Notes under the pieces: generated by a model
The model's database searches: none
Seen by the model: only the letters and a program-made list of their open reading frames with translations
What the model was told of the DNA's origin: nothing
Shown here: positions 32,178 to 40,882 of the stretch, in pieces
Position numbering within the stretch: the stretch's first letter is position 1
Layout: each line of letters starts with the position of its first letter
Position numbers and translations under genes: made by a program
DNA from: Glaciibacter superstes DSM 21135
GTDB lineage: Bacteria > Actinomycetota > Actinomycetes > Actinomycetales > Microbacteriaceae
Assembly (NCBI RefSeq): GCF_000421145.1
Contig: NZ_ATWH01000002.1
Location: 186,001 to 250,000, forward strand
Length of the DNA stretch: 64,000 bases
Direction: 5' to 3'

Positions 32178-34223
32178 GTGAGTCGCAAAATCTTTCAATT
32201 CGCCGTCCCGGTCGGGGTAGTCGGCATCATCCTGCTCCTCGTCGTCCCTGTGCCCGCGTACCTTCTCGACCTGCTGATCATCGTCAACATCCTGTTGGCG
32301 CTTGTGATCCTGCTCACCACCATGTTCGTCAAGAAGCCGCTCGACTTCTCGGTGTTCCCCTCTCTGCTGCTGGTGGCAACGCTGTTCCGGCTGGGATTGA
32401 ATGTGGCGTCGACGCGCCTCGTCCTCGGCGAAGGCTACGCCGGCCAGGTCATCGAGGCGTTCGGCCACGTGGCCGTCGGCGGGTCGATGATCATCGGCGC
32501 CGTGATCTTTCTGATCCTGGTCGTCATCCAGTTCGTCGTCGTCACCAAGGGCGCTGAGCGCGTTGCTGAGGTCGGCGCCAGGTTCACCCTCGACGCCATG
32601 CCCGGCAAGCAGATGGCGATCGACGCAGACCTGAACTCCGGGCTGATCACCGACACGCAGGCCAGGGAACGGCGCGCGGAGGTTTCGGCTGAGGCCGACT
32701 TCTACGGTGCGATGGACGGCGCCTCGAAGTTCGTCAAGGGTGACGCCATCGCCGGCCTCATCATCATCATCATCAACATCGTCGGTGGGATCGCGATCGG
32801 CATGATCCAGCGCGGCATGGAGATCGGCGAAGCGCTCGACACCTACGCTCTGCTGACTATTGGCGACGGCCTCGTCACGCAGATCCCTGCCCTCCTGATG
32901 GCGGTCTCGACCGGCATGATCGTGACCAGGTCGAACGCGGAATCCGACATCGGCTCGACAGCATCCGCTCAGCTCACCCAATCCAGGAATGCTCTGATGA
33001 TCGCAGGGGCCGCCGCTATCGGAATGTCGCTCATCCCCGGCATGCCGATCATCCCGTTCATCATCGTCGGGGCGGCCCTGATGTTGATCGCCCAGCGAAT
33101 CGCGGCCGGTAAGGCGGCGGATATCGCCGGGCAGGCCGCAGAGAAGGTCGCGGCTCCTCCGCGGGCGGACACCCCGGAAGATCTGATCGAGCAGATGCGG
33201 GTGCACGCACTCGAGATTCTGCTCGCCCCAGACCTGGTGGATATCGTCTCCGGTTCGTCGGATGATCTGCTGGCACGAGTGCGGGCCCTGCGCCGCAAGA
33301 TCGCCCTCGACCTCGGGATCGTGGTGCCGCCGGTGCGTACCAGGGACAGCGTCGACTTGCCTCCGGCGACCTATGTCATCCGTATCGCGGGAGTGGAGGC
33401 TGGGCGAGGCCTGGCTCCTGGCGGGAAGGTGTTGGCCCTCGGCGAGGCCCTCGACGCGCTGCCGGGCGCCGCGACCGTTGAGCCGGTCTTCGGACTGACC
33501 GGCAAATGGGTGCCGGCGGAAATGCGCCACAGCGCTGAAATGACCGGGGCGACCGTCATCGACCGGATCTCGGTCGTCGTGACGCACCTTTCCTCGATCA
33601 TCACGAACCACGCGGCACGGCTGCTGACCAGGGAGGATGTGCGCATTCTCACCGAGGGCGTCAAACAGGTCAACCCGGCCGCCGTCGACGAACTCATTCC
33701 CGGGATGCTGTCGCTCGCCGAACTGCAGCGGGTGCTCCAAGGGCTGCTGGTCGAGCAGATCCCGATCAACGACCTGCCACGAATCTACGAGGCGCTGTCG
33801 TTGCGAGCGAAGGTGTCGACGGACCCAGAGGGCTTGGTTGAGGCAGCGCGGCAGGCGCTCGGCCCCGCGTTGACCGCGCAATACCTGGACGAAAACCTTC
33901 TGCGGGTGATCATGATCGACCCCGTGCTCGAGCAATCGATGCTCGAGGCCATGCGTCCGTCCGAGCAGGGCATGCAGATCCTGCTCGAGCCGACGCAGAT
34001 CGAAGCCGTGCTCAACTCGCTGAGGACGGCCGTCGCCGCGGTGGAGGCTCAGGATCACACAGCTGTTCTCGTCTGCGCGCCGACGCTCCGGCCCGCCATT
34101 CGCCGCATGGTCTCCGGACAGGCCGGAGGCTTGCCCGTCCTGTCGTATCAGGAGGTCACCTCGGCAAATGTGAGCATTGAGACGGTGGGAGTGGTGCGTG
34201 GAACCGACGCGATTTCAACTTGA
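32178..34223 (+). CDS. flhA: Flagellar export gate protein FlhA
   Basis: A 681-residue protein starting at GTG. Up to eight N-terminal transmembrane segments (VGIILLLVVPVPAYLLDLLI, LVILLTTMFVKKPLDFSVFP) include the FHIPEP core (TKGAERVAEVGARFTLDAMP, GKQMAIDADLNSGLITDTQA). The cytoplasmic half holds the docking platform for chaperone-substrate complexes (LIEQMRVHALEILLAPDLVD; HLSSIITNHAARLLTREDV). Standard length. Its end overlaps the FlhF-like gene by 26 bases. Confidence 0.96.
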   Translation: MSRKIFQFAVPVGVVGIILLLVVPVPAYLLDLLIIVNILLALVILLTTMFVKKPLDFSVFPSLLLVATLFRLGLNVASTRLVLGEGYAGQVIEAFGHVAVGGSMIIGAVIFLILVVIQFVVVTKGAERVAEVGARFTLDAMPGKQMAIDADLNSGLITDTQARERRAEVSAEADFYGAMDGASKFVKGDAIAGLIIIIINIVGGIAIGMIQRGMEIGEALDTYALLTIGDGLVTQIPALLMAVSTGMIVTRSNAESDIGSTASAQLTQSRNALMIAGAAAIGMSLIPGMPIIPFIIVGAALMLIAQRIAAGKAADIAGQAAEKVAAPPRADTPEDLIEQMRVHALEILLAPDLVDIVSGSSDDLLARVRALRRKIALDLGIVVPPVRTRDSVDLPPATYVIRIAGVEAGRGLAPGGKVLALGEALDALPGAATVEPVFGLTGKWVPAEMRHSAEMTGATVIDRISVVVTHLSSIITNHAARLLTREDVRILTEGVKQVNPAAVDELIPGMLSLAELQRVLQGLLVEQIPINDLPRIYEALSLRAKVSTDPEGLVEAARQALGPALTAQYLDENLLRVIMIDPVLEQSMLEAMRPSEQGMQILLEPTQIEAVLNSLRTAVAAVEAQDHTAVLVCAPTLRPAIRRMVSGQAGGLPVLSYQEVTSANVSIETVGVVRGTDAIST

Positions 34224-35193
34224 GGGTCCCAATCTGGCCGACCTGAAGACCCGAGTGCTCGCAGAGCACGGTACTGAAGCACGAATCGTCGCCGCTGAAC
34301 GCGTGACGGTCGGCGGCATCCGCGGCTTCTTCGCCCGTCAGCACTACGAGGTCACGGTGGAAATCGGGCCGAACCCGGACGAACGTCGCCGGGGGGCGCA
34401 TTCGCGCCTTGATCTGCCGACCAGGCTCGGCATCGCCGCCCTCCTCGAGGAGGTGGACGACGCAGAAGCGCGAATCCACGCCCGCCCGCGCACCGAAGCG
34501 ATGTCCACCAGTTCACCCGACTTCGCGACCTTGATGGACGAGTTGACGTTCAGCGCCGGGCTCCCGCCTGTCGCTTCTCCGCGCGAGCGGGAGCACGGGG
34601 ATGGGCCAGAGCACGGTGATGACCGCGAGTTCGAGTTCGGGACTGTCGAATCGACAAGTTCCTTGCCGCCCCTGGCCGCACCGCACCCGCTTTCCGGAGC
34701 CGGGGACCTCATCGTCCTCATCGGCCTGCATGACGACCCGGTCACCCTGGCGCAGTCGATGCTGCCCGCCGTGGGATCGGCGGAGATCCGAGTGGCCGGT
34801 GCTCTTGAGGGGCCAGGGCTGGAACCCACGTGGGACCGCAGGAGCGTGTTGGCCAGCCGAGCGGCAGGAGTCGCGCGCGGGCACTCGCTGTTGGTTGCCT
34901 TCGGGCTCGGCTCCGGCGTTGGGGATGACGTGCGCGCTCGGGCCAAGGCGATCGCGACGATAGGGGCCGATCAGATCTGGGGCGTCGTCGATGCCGGCCG
35001 CAAGGCAGACGACACTCTGAACTGGGTGCGAGCCATGCAGGCGTACGTGCACATCGACGCGTTGGCCGTTGTCGGCAGCGCGAGTACCAACTCTCCTGGG
35101 ACCGTGAACGAGATCGGCACTCCGATCGGCTGGGAAGACGACCAGGCCACGACGCAACACGACGGCTTCCCGGCGTCGCGTAGGCTGGGATGA
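34198..35193 (+). CDS. FlhF-like protein with a degenerate GTPase domain
   Basis: The GTG at 34198 inside the flhA end gives VEPTRFQLEGPNLADLKTRV followed by LAEHGTEARIVAAERVTVGG, the FlhF N-domain pattern, 331 residues. The C-terminal half follows the SRP-GTPase layout (DLIVLIGLHDDPVTLAQSML where the P-loop should be; LNWVRAMQAYVHIDALAVVG; GTVNEIGTPIGWEDD at the closing loop), but no GxxGxGKT, DTAG or TKxD motif is present. FlhF normally sets flagellar number and place by GTP hydrolysis, so this copy is probably a non-catalytic scaffold. Stop overlaps csrA by one base. Confidence 0.75.
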   Translation: MEPTRFQLEGPNLADLKTRVLAEHGTEARIVAAERVTVGGIRGFFARQHYEVTVEIGPNPDERRRGAHSRLDLPTRLGIAALLEEVDDAEARIHARPRTEAMSTSSPDFATLMDELTFSAGLPPVASPREREHGDGPEHGDDREFEFGTVESTSSLPPLAAPHPLSGAGDLIVLIGLHDDPVTLAQSMLPAVGSAEIRVAGALEGPGLEPTWDRRSVLASRAAGVARGHSLLVAFGLGSGVGDDVRARAKAIATIGADQIWGVVDAGRKADDTLNWVRAMQAYVHIDALAVVGSASTNSPGTVNEIGTPIGWEDDQATTQHDGFPASRRLG

Positions 35194-35429
35194 TGCTGGT
35201 TCTCACGCGCAAACCGGGAGAGAAGATCCTCCTCGGTGACGACATCGTCATCACCGTTCTCGACGCGCGCGGCGACAGCATCCGGATCGGAGTTGAGGCG
35301 CCGCGCGGGGTGCGGATCCAGCGGGAAGAGGTCGTGCAGGCCATCGCGGAGGCCAACCTTGCGGCTTCCCGTGCCGACCAGTCCGCTGAGGAGCAGCTGA
35401 AGGCCTCACTCGGGCTCCCGCCCTCCTGA
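35193..35429 (+). CDS. csrA: Carbon storage regulator CsrA (translational repressor)
   Basis: The ATG at 35193 gives the canonical start MLVLTRKPGEKILLGDDIVI; an ATG codon directly before it (35190) adds one Met. The product is 78 residues: the five-strand RNA-binding core (IRIGVEAPRGVRIQREEVVQ) plus a C-terminal extension (EEQLKASLGLPPS) like that of FliW-regulated CsrA proteins. It binds GGA motifs in mRNA leaders. It is last in the fliM operon, and the flagellin leader at 11471-11512 is a likely target. Confidence 0.94.
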   Translation: MLVLTRKPGEKILLGDDIVITVLDARGDSIRIGVEAPRGVRIQREEVVQAIAEANLAASRADQSAEEQLKASLGLPPS

Positions 35430-35439
35430 GAGCGCGCCG

Positions 35440-35494
35440 GCCCGCCTGAGCGCGCGCCCGCCTGAGTCTGCCCGCCTGAGCCTGCCCGCCTGAG
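35440..35494. repeat. Four copies of GCCCGCCTGAG downstream of csrA
   Basis: The 11-mer occurs at 35440-35450, 35456-35466, 35470-35480 and 35484-35494, followed by CCTGCCGAAGGGG. The string CCTGAGCCTGCCGAAGG resembles an intergenic repeat common in high-GC bacteria (CCTGAGCTTGTCGAAGG type). A small GGGG-CGAGA-CCCC hairpin follows and may terminate the fliM-csrA transcript. Confidence 0.75.
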
Positions 35495-35684
35495 CCTGCC
35501 GAAGGGGCGAGACCCCGTTCACTGCGCCCGCTGACGTTCACTCCGGCTTCCGTGCCTTCCTGAAGAGCAGGTTTTCGGCGCCATCCACGACCCATTCAAC
35601 TTTCTCGAATGTTGTTACGGACAAACGATGATTCCAGGCGCAGTTTCCTAGTCGTTCTGTTCGACTTGTGGGAGAATTAGAGCT

Positions 35685-37050
35685 ATGACATCGACCGCAA
35701 CGCAGCAGCTGTTGAACGGCACGGGGACCTTCGCCGAGGAGTGGGAGGGTGCGTGCGGGATCGCCTCTGGCCCCGATGCGGATGGGGGCGAGGCAGATGC
35801 TGATGCGCAGGCGGCGGGGATGAATGATGACCGGGTGGTGGGGTTGATTGAGGCCGGGTTCGCCGCGCGTCGTCAGCAGGATGCGTTCCTGGCCCGGCTG
35901 GCAGCGACGGTGGAGCATCGGTCTCGTCCGTCGCTCGGCGCAGATGGTCTGGCGAAGCGGTTCGGGAATCGGAATGTCGCGCAGTTGCTCGCTGACCGGG
36001 GCCGGATCACAATGGCCGAGGCTTCCCGGCTGGTCCGCGTGGGCACCGCGACGGCGGCGCCGGTGTCGTTGCTGGGGGAGCGGCGCCCGGTGCCGCACCC
36101 GGCCGTCGCCGACGCGCTGGCCGCCGGACACTGCCGGTGGATTCTGCGGATGTGATCGTGTAGAACCTGGAGCAGGCCAAGAACAACGCCGACCCGGAGG
36201 ATTTGATGGTCGCGGAGGAGTTCCTGGTGGTTTCGCGGGGGAGAATGCGCCGGATCTGGTGCGGAAGCTCGCGATCCGTACCAGGGACAGTATCGACACC
36301 GATGGTATGGAGCCGCGGGAAGAGGAGTTGGTGGCCAAGCGGGGGCTGTCGCGGATCAACCGGCGGGACGGGATGGTGCGCTACGTGCTCGATGCGGACC
36401 CGGTCACGGCCGGGTATTTGGACGCGTGGGTGAATGGGCACGTCGGCGCCGACCTGCGAAAGCCCCGGTTCGTGGAGAACCGCACCGCGGAGAACGACGA
36501 CGGCTACGCGGATGGGTGTGACGGCGGGCACGAGACCCTGGAGACTCGCACGATCACCCAGATGGCCGCGGACGCCGTTGTGGACCTGCTCCGGTTCGGG
36601 CTCTCCAACCCGGAGGGCATGGGCCCGTCGGCGCATTCGACGATGGTGGTCCGGATGGAGCTCCAAGACCTGCTCTCCGGGCTCGGCGAAGCACAGATCG
36701 ATGGGGTGGAGCAGCCGATCAGTGCCGGGACGGCGCGCCGGTTGGCGGCGGACGCGGATCTGGTCCCTGTGGTCCTCGGTGGTGACAGTGAGGTGTTGGA
36801 TTTGGGGTGTGACCGGCCGCCGGTGTATACCGAAGCGCACCACATTCACTGGTGGACGTACGAGAACGGGCCCACCGACCTGGACAACGGGATACTGCTC
36901 TGCTGGTCCCATCACCACATGATCCACAACCAAGGCTGGTCGATCAAAGTCATCGACAACGTGCCCTGGTTCATCCCACCACCATCGATCGACATCCAAC
37001 AGAAACCCCGCCGCGGCGGCAAAATCAGACCACCCAGGTCTGCCGCCTAA
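35685..37050 (+). pseudogene. Broken DUF222/HNH endonuclease gene (13E12-repeat type)
   Basis: An intact-looking N-terminus from ATG 35685 (DDRVVGLIEAGFAARRQQDA; FLARLAATVEHRSR) leaves frame near 36125-36135. The continuation LPVDSADVIV is cut by TAG at 36161-36163, then NLEQAKNNADPEDLMVAEEF, and a second frame change near 36230-36240 restores ENAPDLVRKLAIRTRDSIDT. The C-terminus has HHIHWWTYENGPTDLDNGIL-LCWSHHHMIHNQGW, but LDLG joins directly to CDRPP (about 36796-36815), so the stretch before the HNH core with the first zinc ligand is deleted. Two frameshifts, one stop and one deletion make it non-functional. Confidence 0.85.
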
Positions 37051-37196
37051 AAGACTCCGCCCAGCAGGGTTTTGGCATCATCGCTGGTGTGTTCGCGCGA
37101 GTTGTGGTCCTCCACAGCCGTTCACGTTGCGAGAGTCTCCACAGATGAATCGCTCTGACGCCTCTGCAGCCTCACTCTCCGGCAGAGTTATCGACC

Positions 37197-37823
37197 ATGG
37201 GAATTCGCTATTACGCATACCCGGTGGCCGCTGTGGACATCGAACAGGCCAGAGCCGACCCCCGGTTGTACATGGCCTCTGATCCCCTTGCAGACGCTTG
37301 GGGTCCAGAAGAGTTGCGACCGCCGATGCTCTACCTCGACAAATGTTGGTCTGCATTGCAACATCTGCTTGGCCCTCACGACGCACAACCGCCTCGCGTG
37401 TCTTTGATGCTTGTCGACGGATCAGTTACGCACACTTACGATGGCTGGATCCCATGGCTCAGCGTCCTCGATCCGGATCAGGTGTCCGAAGTGGCGCGCG
37501 ACCTCGTTCTCGTCGACGCCGACGACGTGCTGGCACACTTCGGGACCGACGAGACGAGATCGATCGATACCGCCGATTATGTGAAGCAGTACCTGGAAGA
37601 GGCCCAGCGCTTTGTGACGCAGCTGGCCCACGAAGGCAGGGGCTTGATCTACATGATCAGCTGGGCGCGATCGGCACCGCGGGGGTACCGTGGGAAACGC
37701 GATGGAGTGGTTCGGTGCAGGGGAGTACGAACTGGCGCGGCAGGTGCTGCAGCGCGGCATCGCCGCCTGCTACCTGATCGCCTTCCTCTCCGCGATCAAC
37801 CAGTTTCCTGCCCTGCTCGGTGA
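37197..37823 (+). CDS. DUF1877-family protein, apparently read through its original stop
   Basis: Residues 1-155 match the DUF1877 (YfbM-like) pattern: MGIRYYAYPVAAVDIEQARA, LYLDKCWSALQHLLGP, and YLEEAQRFVTQLAHEGRGLI-YMIS. Such proteins usually end about there. Here codon 156 is TGG (37662-37664) and the frame continues 52 basic residues, the last 134 bases overlapping the next gene in another frame. One base change (TGA to TGG) or a small deletion would explain it. No enzymatic role is known for the family. Confidence 0.65.
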   Translation: MGIRYYAYPVAAVDIEQARADPRLYMASDPLADAWGPEELRPPMLYLDKCWSALQHLLGPHDAQPPRVSLMLVDGSVTHTYDGWIPWLSVLDPDQVSEVARDLVLVDADDVLAHFGTDETRSIDTADYVKQYLEEAQRFVTQLAHEGRGLIYMISWARSAPRGYRGKRDGVVRCRGVRTGAAGAAARHRRLLPDRLPLRDQPVSCPAR

Positions 37824-39138
37824 ACGCGGACTGCTCCCGGTGCCGCGGTTCGTCTCCCGGGTCAGGTTCCGGCAATCGCCGAGCATCTTCCACTGGCGAT
37901 ATTCAGACCGGATGCTGCTGGTACTGGCCTGGTGCGGCACGCTGCTCGCGGCATCCGTTGTTGTCGGCCTGCCCCAGATCGGCCCGCCCTGGCTGCCCAT
38001 GGTCGTCTTCCTGTTGCTCTGGGCCGGGTACCTCTCGATCGTGAACGTCGGCCAGACCTTCTACGGTTTCGGCTGGGAGAGTCTGCTCGTCGAGTCCGGC
38101 TTTGTCGTCGCGTTCCTCGGCTCGAACGAGGTCGCACCTCCGATCGTGGTCATCTTCTTCATCCGCTGGCTGGTCTTCCGGCTGGAGTTCGGCGCCGGCA
38201 TGATCAAGATGCGCGGCGGCACCGAATGGCGCGATCTGACCGCTCTCATGTACCACCATGAGACCCAGCCGATGCCGAATCCGGTGAGTGCCTTCGCGCA
38301 CCGACTGCCGGCGTGGTTTCACCGGGGAGAAGTGCTCGGGAGCCACTTCGCCCAATTGGTGGTGCCGTTCTTCCTTTTCGCACCGCAGCCGGTCGCATCC
38401 GTCGCCGCGCTGGTGATCATCCTCACCCAGCTTTGGCTGGTGTTCACGGGCAACTTCGCCTGGCTGAACTGGATCACCATCGTTCTCGCATTCGCCGCCG
38501 TCGACGACGCCACTGTTCGTGCCGTTTTCGGTCGGCCGGCACTCCCGGCGGCCGACAACAGCAACCCGATGTGGTGGATGATCCTCGTGCTGGCCGTGAC
38601 GGCCTTCCTGCTGGTACTCAGTTATCGTCCGCTCCTCAACCTGTTCTCGAAGCACCAACTCATGAACGCCAGCTTCAACCGGTACCACCTCGTCAACGCT
38701 TATGGCGCATTCGGCACCGTGACCAAGGAACGCTTCGAGGTCATCGTGGAAGGCAGCAGAGCTGACGAACCGAACGGCGAAGCCGCCTGGGTCGAATACG
38801 AGTTCAGGGGCAAACCGGGCGACGTGCAACGGATGCCGCCACAGATTGCCCCGTATCACCTGCGACTCGATTGGCTGATGTGGTTCCTCGCCCTGGGCTC
38901 ACCAGACACCGGCTGGTTCGAAGCCTTCCTGGTGCGGCTCCTCGAGGGCGACCGGCGAACGCTCCGGATGCTGCGGCACAACCCCTTCCCGGATGCGCCG
39001 CCACAGTGGATTCGTGCCCGCGTCTTCCTTTATCGGTTCACGACCCGTGCTGAGCAGCGCACCACCGGAGACCGGTGGGTGCGCATCGAGGTTGGCGACC
39101 TGGTGCGCCCGGCTTCTCTCTCGTCCTCTCGGCGCTAG
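37690..39138 (+). CDS. Lipase maturation factor family membrane protein
   Basis: A 482-residue protein. The GTG at 37690 gives MGNAMEWFGAGEYELARQVL; an ATG at 37702 is an alternative. The family signature is clear: GIAACYLIAFLSAINQFPAL-LGERGLLPVPRF, RWLVFRLEFGAGMIKMRGGT, EWRDLTALMYHHETQPMPNP. Several transmembrane helices are followed by a soluble C-terminal domain (ERFEVIVEGSRADE; WLMWFLALGSPDTGWFEAFL). Vertebrate LMF1 helps lipases fold in the ER; the bacterial role is unknown. Confidence 0.88.
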   Translation: MGNAMEWFGAGEYELARQVLQRGIAACYLIAFLSAINQFPALLGERGLLPVPRFVSRVRFRQSPSIFHWRYSDRMLLVLAWCGTLLAASVVVGLPQIGPPWLPMVVFLLLWAGYLSIVNVGQTFYGFGWESLLVESGFVVAFLGSNEVAPPIVVIFFIRWLVFRLEFGAGMIKMRGGTEWRDLTALMYHHETQPMPNPVSAFAHRLPAWFHRGEVLGSHFAQLVVPFFLFAPQPVASVAALVIILTQLWLVFTGNFAWLNWITIVLAFAAVDDATVRAVFGRPALPAADNSNPMWWMILVLAVTAFLLVLSYRPLLNLFSKHQLMNASFNRYHLVNAYGAFGTVTKERFEVIVEGSRADEPNGEAAWVEYEFRGKPGDVQRMPPQIAPYHLRLDWLMWFLALGSPDTGWFEAFLVRLLEGDRRTLRMLRHNPFPDAPPQWIRARVFLYRFTTRAEQRTTGDRWVRIEVGDLVRPASLSSSRR

Positions 39139-39140
39139 CA

Positions 39141-39200
39141 TCGGGCGGCACTGCGTGGCACTGCGTGGCACTGCGTGGCACTGGGCGGCACTGCGCGGCA
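39141..39200. repeat. 10-bp tandem repeat between convergent genes
   Basis: Three exact copies of CTGCGTGGCA (39151-39180), preceded by a partial unit and followed by two variants (CTGGGCGGCA, CTGCGCGGCA). It directly follows the stop of the lipase maturation factor gene and lies downstream of the convergent S4-domain gene. Confidence 0.9.
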
Positions 39201-39270
39201 GGCGGGCGACCTGCACGACGGGCTCGCGCTGCTCGCTTTCCGTGCTCGTCTTCAGTGTTCGCTCTCCGCT

Positions 39271-39657
39271 TCAGTGTTCGGTTTCCGCGCGGCCGCGCAG
39301 TTTCTCGATGTCGCGGCGTTCCCGCTTCGTCGGGCGGCCGGCACCGCGGTCACGCACGGGGAGCAGGGCCACTTCCTCGCGCGGAGGGGGAGGCGGGGTG
39401 TTGTCTTCAAAGCACTCGGCCGCCACGCTCGCCCCGACGCGCTTGCTGACGATTCGCGACACGATCATGATTCGGTCAAATCCGGCAACCCGCACCCGCA
39501 CTTCATCTCCGATGTGCACCGGTTGCGCCGACTTCGCCCGGTCGCCGTTGACACGCACGTGTCCTGCCCGGCAGGCTGCGGTGGCGAGCGAGCGGGTCTT
39601 GAACAGCCGTACCGCCCAGGTCCAGCTGTCCACGCGGGCGGTGGCGACGGCATCCAT
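39271..39657 (-). CDS. S4-domain RNA-binding protein (Hsp15-like)
   Basis: A 128-residue protein. The N-terminal S4 domain reads VDSWTWAVRLFKTRSLATAA, CRAGHVRVNGDRAKSAQPVH and IGDEVRVRVAGFDRIMIVSR, the Hsp15/RluA-type S4 fold that binds structured RNA. The tail is Pro- and Arg-rich with GRPTKRERRDIEKLRGRAET, typical of Hsp15 ends. In E. coli Hsp15 recognises 50S subunits carrying stalled nascent chains. Convergent with the lipase maturation factor gene. Confidence 0.9.
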   Translation of the reverse strand: MDAVATARVDSWTWAVRLFKTRSLATAACRAGHVRVNGDRAKSAQPVHIGDEVRVRVAGFDRIMIVSRIVSKRVGASVAAECFEDNTPPPPPREEVALLPVRDRGAGRPTKRERRDIEKLRGRAETEH

Positions 39658-39745
39658 GGTTCGACTCTACGGCCCATTGCTTCTCTGGATGCTGGCGCGC
39701 GGCCCGGTGCGTCGGCCAGGCCGATCTGGCGCATAGTCTTGACCC

Positions 39746-40273
39746 GTGACTTCTCCCGCCGCTGCCCAGGTCAACGCCCTTCTCGCGTCGTATCCCGACT
39801 TCCCGCAGCCCGGAATCCTGTTCCGCGACCTCAACCCGGTATTCGCCGATTCCGCAGCCTTCCGCGCGATCATCGACGACATCGCGGGTCATTTCCGGGG
39901 GCGGTTCGATGCTGTCGCCGGCATCGAGGCGCGCGGGTTCCTGCTGGCCGCAGCCATCGGCTACTCAGCGGATGCCGCGGTGCTCGCCGTTCGCAAGGGC
40001 GGAAAGCTCCCTGGCGCCGTGCTCGCAGAGGAATACGAGCTGGAGTACGGCACGGCCAGACTCGAACTCGAGATCGGGCAACTGGCTCCGGGATCCCGGG
40101 TGCTCGTGGTCGACGACGTGCTTGCGACGGGCGGCACGATCGCCGCGACCTCCCGGCTCATCGAGCGAGCAGGGTACGAGTTGGCCGGCATCGGGGTGGT
40201 GCTCGAACTGGGAGAACTCGCCGGGCGGGCACGGCTCGGTGACGCCGGATTGCACACGATCGTCGCGCTCTGA
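39746..40273 (+). CDS. apt: Adenine phosphoribosyltransferase
   Basis: A 175-residue protein starting at GTG. FPQPGILFRDLNPVFADSAA is the Apt N-terminal signature, GIEARGFLLAAAIGYSADAA follows, and the PRPP-binding motif VLVVDDVLATGGTIAAT is intact. It salvages adenine with PRPP to AMP in the cytoplasm. It lies divergent from the S4-domain gene. Length is normal for the family. Confidence 0.95.
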   Translation: MTSPAAAQVNALLASYPDFPQPGILFRDLNPVFADSAAFRAIIDDIAGHFRGRFDAVAGIEARGFLLAAAIGYSADAAVLAVRKGGKLPGAVLAEEYELEYGTARLELEIGQLAPGSRVLVVDDVLATGGTIAATSRLIERAGYELAGIGVVLELGELAGRARLGDAGLHTIVAL

Positions 40274-40344
40274 GCTGTAAGGGGCATGCTTGAGGCGACG
40301 CGTGGATCACGGTCGGCCGTCCTGGTGATGAGAGGCAGAACACG

Positions 40345-40812
40345 ATGAGAGCGAGCGGGGACGCCTGGGTCTACGCGCCAGACGGCCGCAAGTTCTGGGG
40401 TCGGTTCGGTGCTGCCGGCCTGTTAGTGCACGATCCCATGCAGGGAGTCCTGCTCCAGCATCGCGCGATCTGGAGCCATTTCGGCGACACCTGGGGGCTG
40501 CCGGGCGGCGCCAGGCACGAGGGCGAAACCGCCGTGGAGGCGGCTCTCCGTGAGGCCGACGAGGAGGCGGGGGTGCCCGCCGACCACCTGGAGATTCTCG
40601 CCAGCTCGGTTCTCGACCTCGGCTTCTGGTCATACACGACAGTGATCGCGGTAGCGACGCGCTCCTTTGAACCTGTCATCAGCGACCCGGAGAGCATCGC
40701 CCTGAACTGGGTGCGCACCACCGACGTCGACAGCCTGCCATTGCACCCCGGCTTCGCCGCGGCCTGGCCAGAACTGCGGAAACACCTGGGTGAAGCGTCC
40801 GCTGGCCGTTGA
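40345..40812 (+). CDS. NUDIX hydrolase
   Basis: A 155-residue protein with a complete NUDIX box (GGARHEGETAVEAALREADE-EAGV), preceded by HFGDTWGLPGG. The box supplies the Mg-binding Glu residues that cleave nucleoside diphosphate-linked compounds. Substrate cannot be read from the sequence; the TTVIAVA/LNWVRTTDVDSLPLH context is typical of small MutT-like enzymes in actinobacteria. Confidence 0.9.
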   Translation: MRASGDAWVYAPDGRKFWGRFGAAGLLVHDPMQGVLLQHRAIWSHFGDTWGLPGGARHEGETAVEAALREADEEAGVPADHLEILASSVLDLGFWSYTTVIAVATRSFEPVISDPESIALNWVRTTDVDSLPLHPGFAAAWPELRKHLGEASAGR

Positions 40813-40882
40813 TCAACCTGCGACTTTCGACGGATGCCCACACCGGAAGCCGCCGATAGATTGATCGTTGGAGGACCCACGT

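Noticed and set aside
31959..34058. 699-codon open frame on the minus strand opposite flhA
   Set aside because: Asp/His/Arg-rich translation with no recognisable domain, entirely antisense to a full-length FlhA; a codon-bias shadow.
37197..37823. Frame overlap of the DUF1877 and lipase maturation factor genes as a programmed overlap
   Set aside because: The overlapping tail is a shadow translation of the downstream gene and the conserved domain ends before it; stop loss is simpler.
40852..40859. GCCGATAG box upstream of the small membrane-protein gene
   Set aside because: The -35 position at 15-base spacing reads GATG instead of TAAC, and the gene has no link to motility; probably chance.
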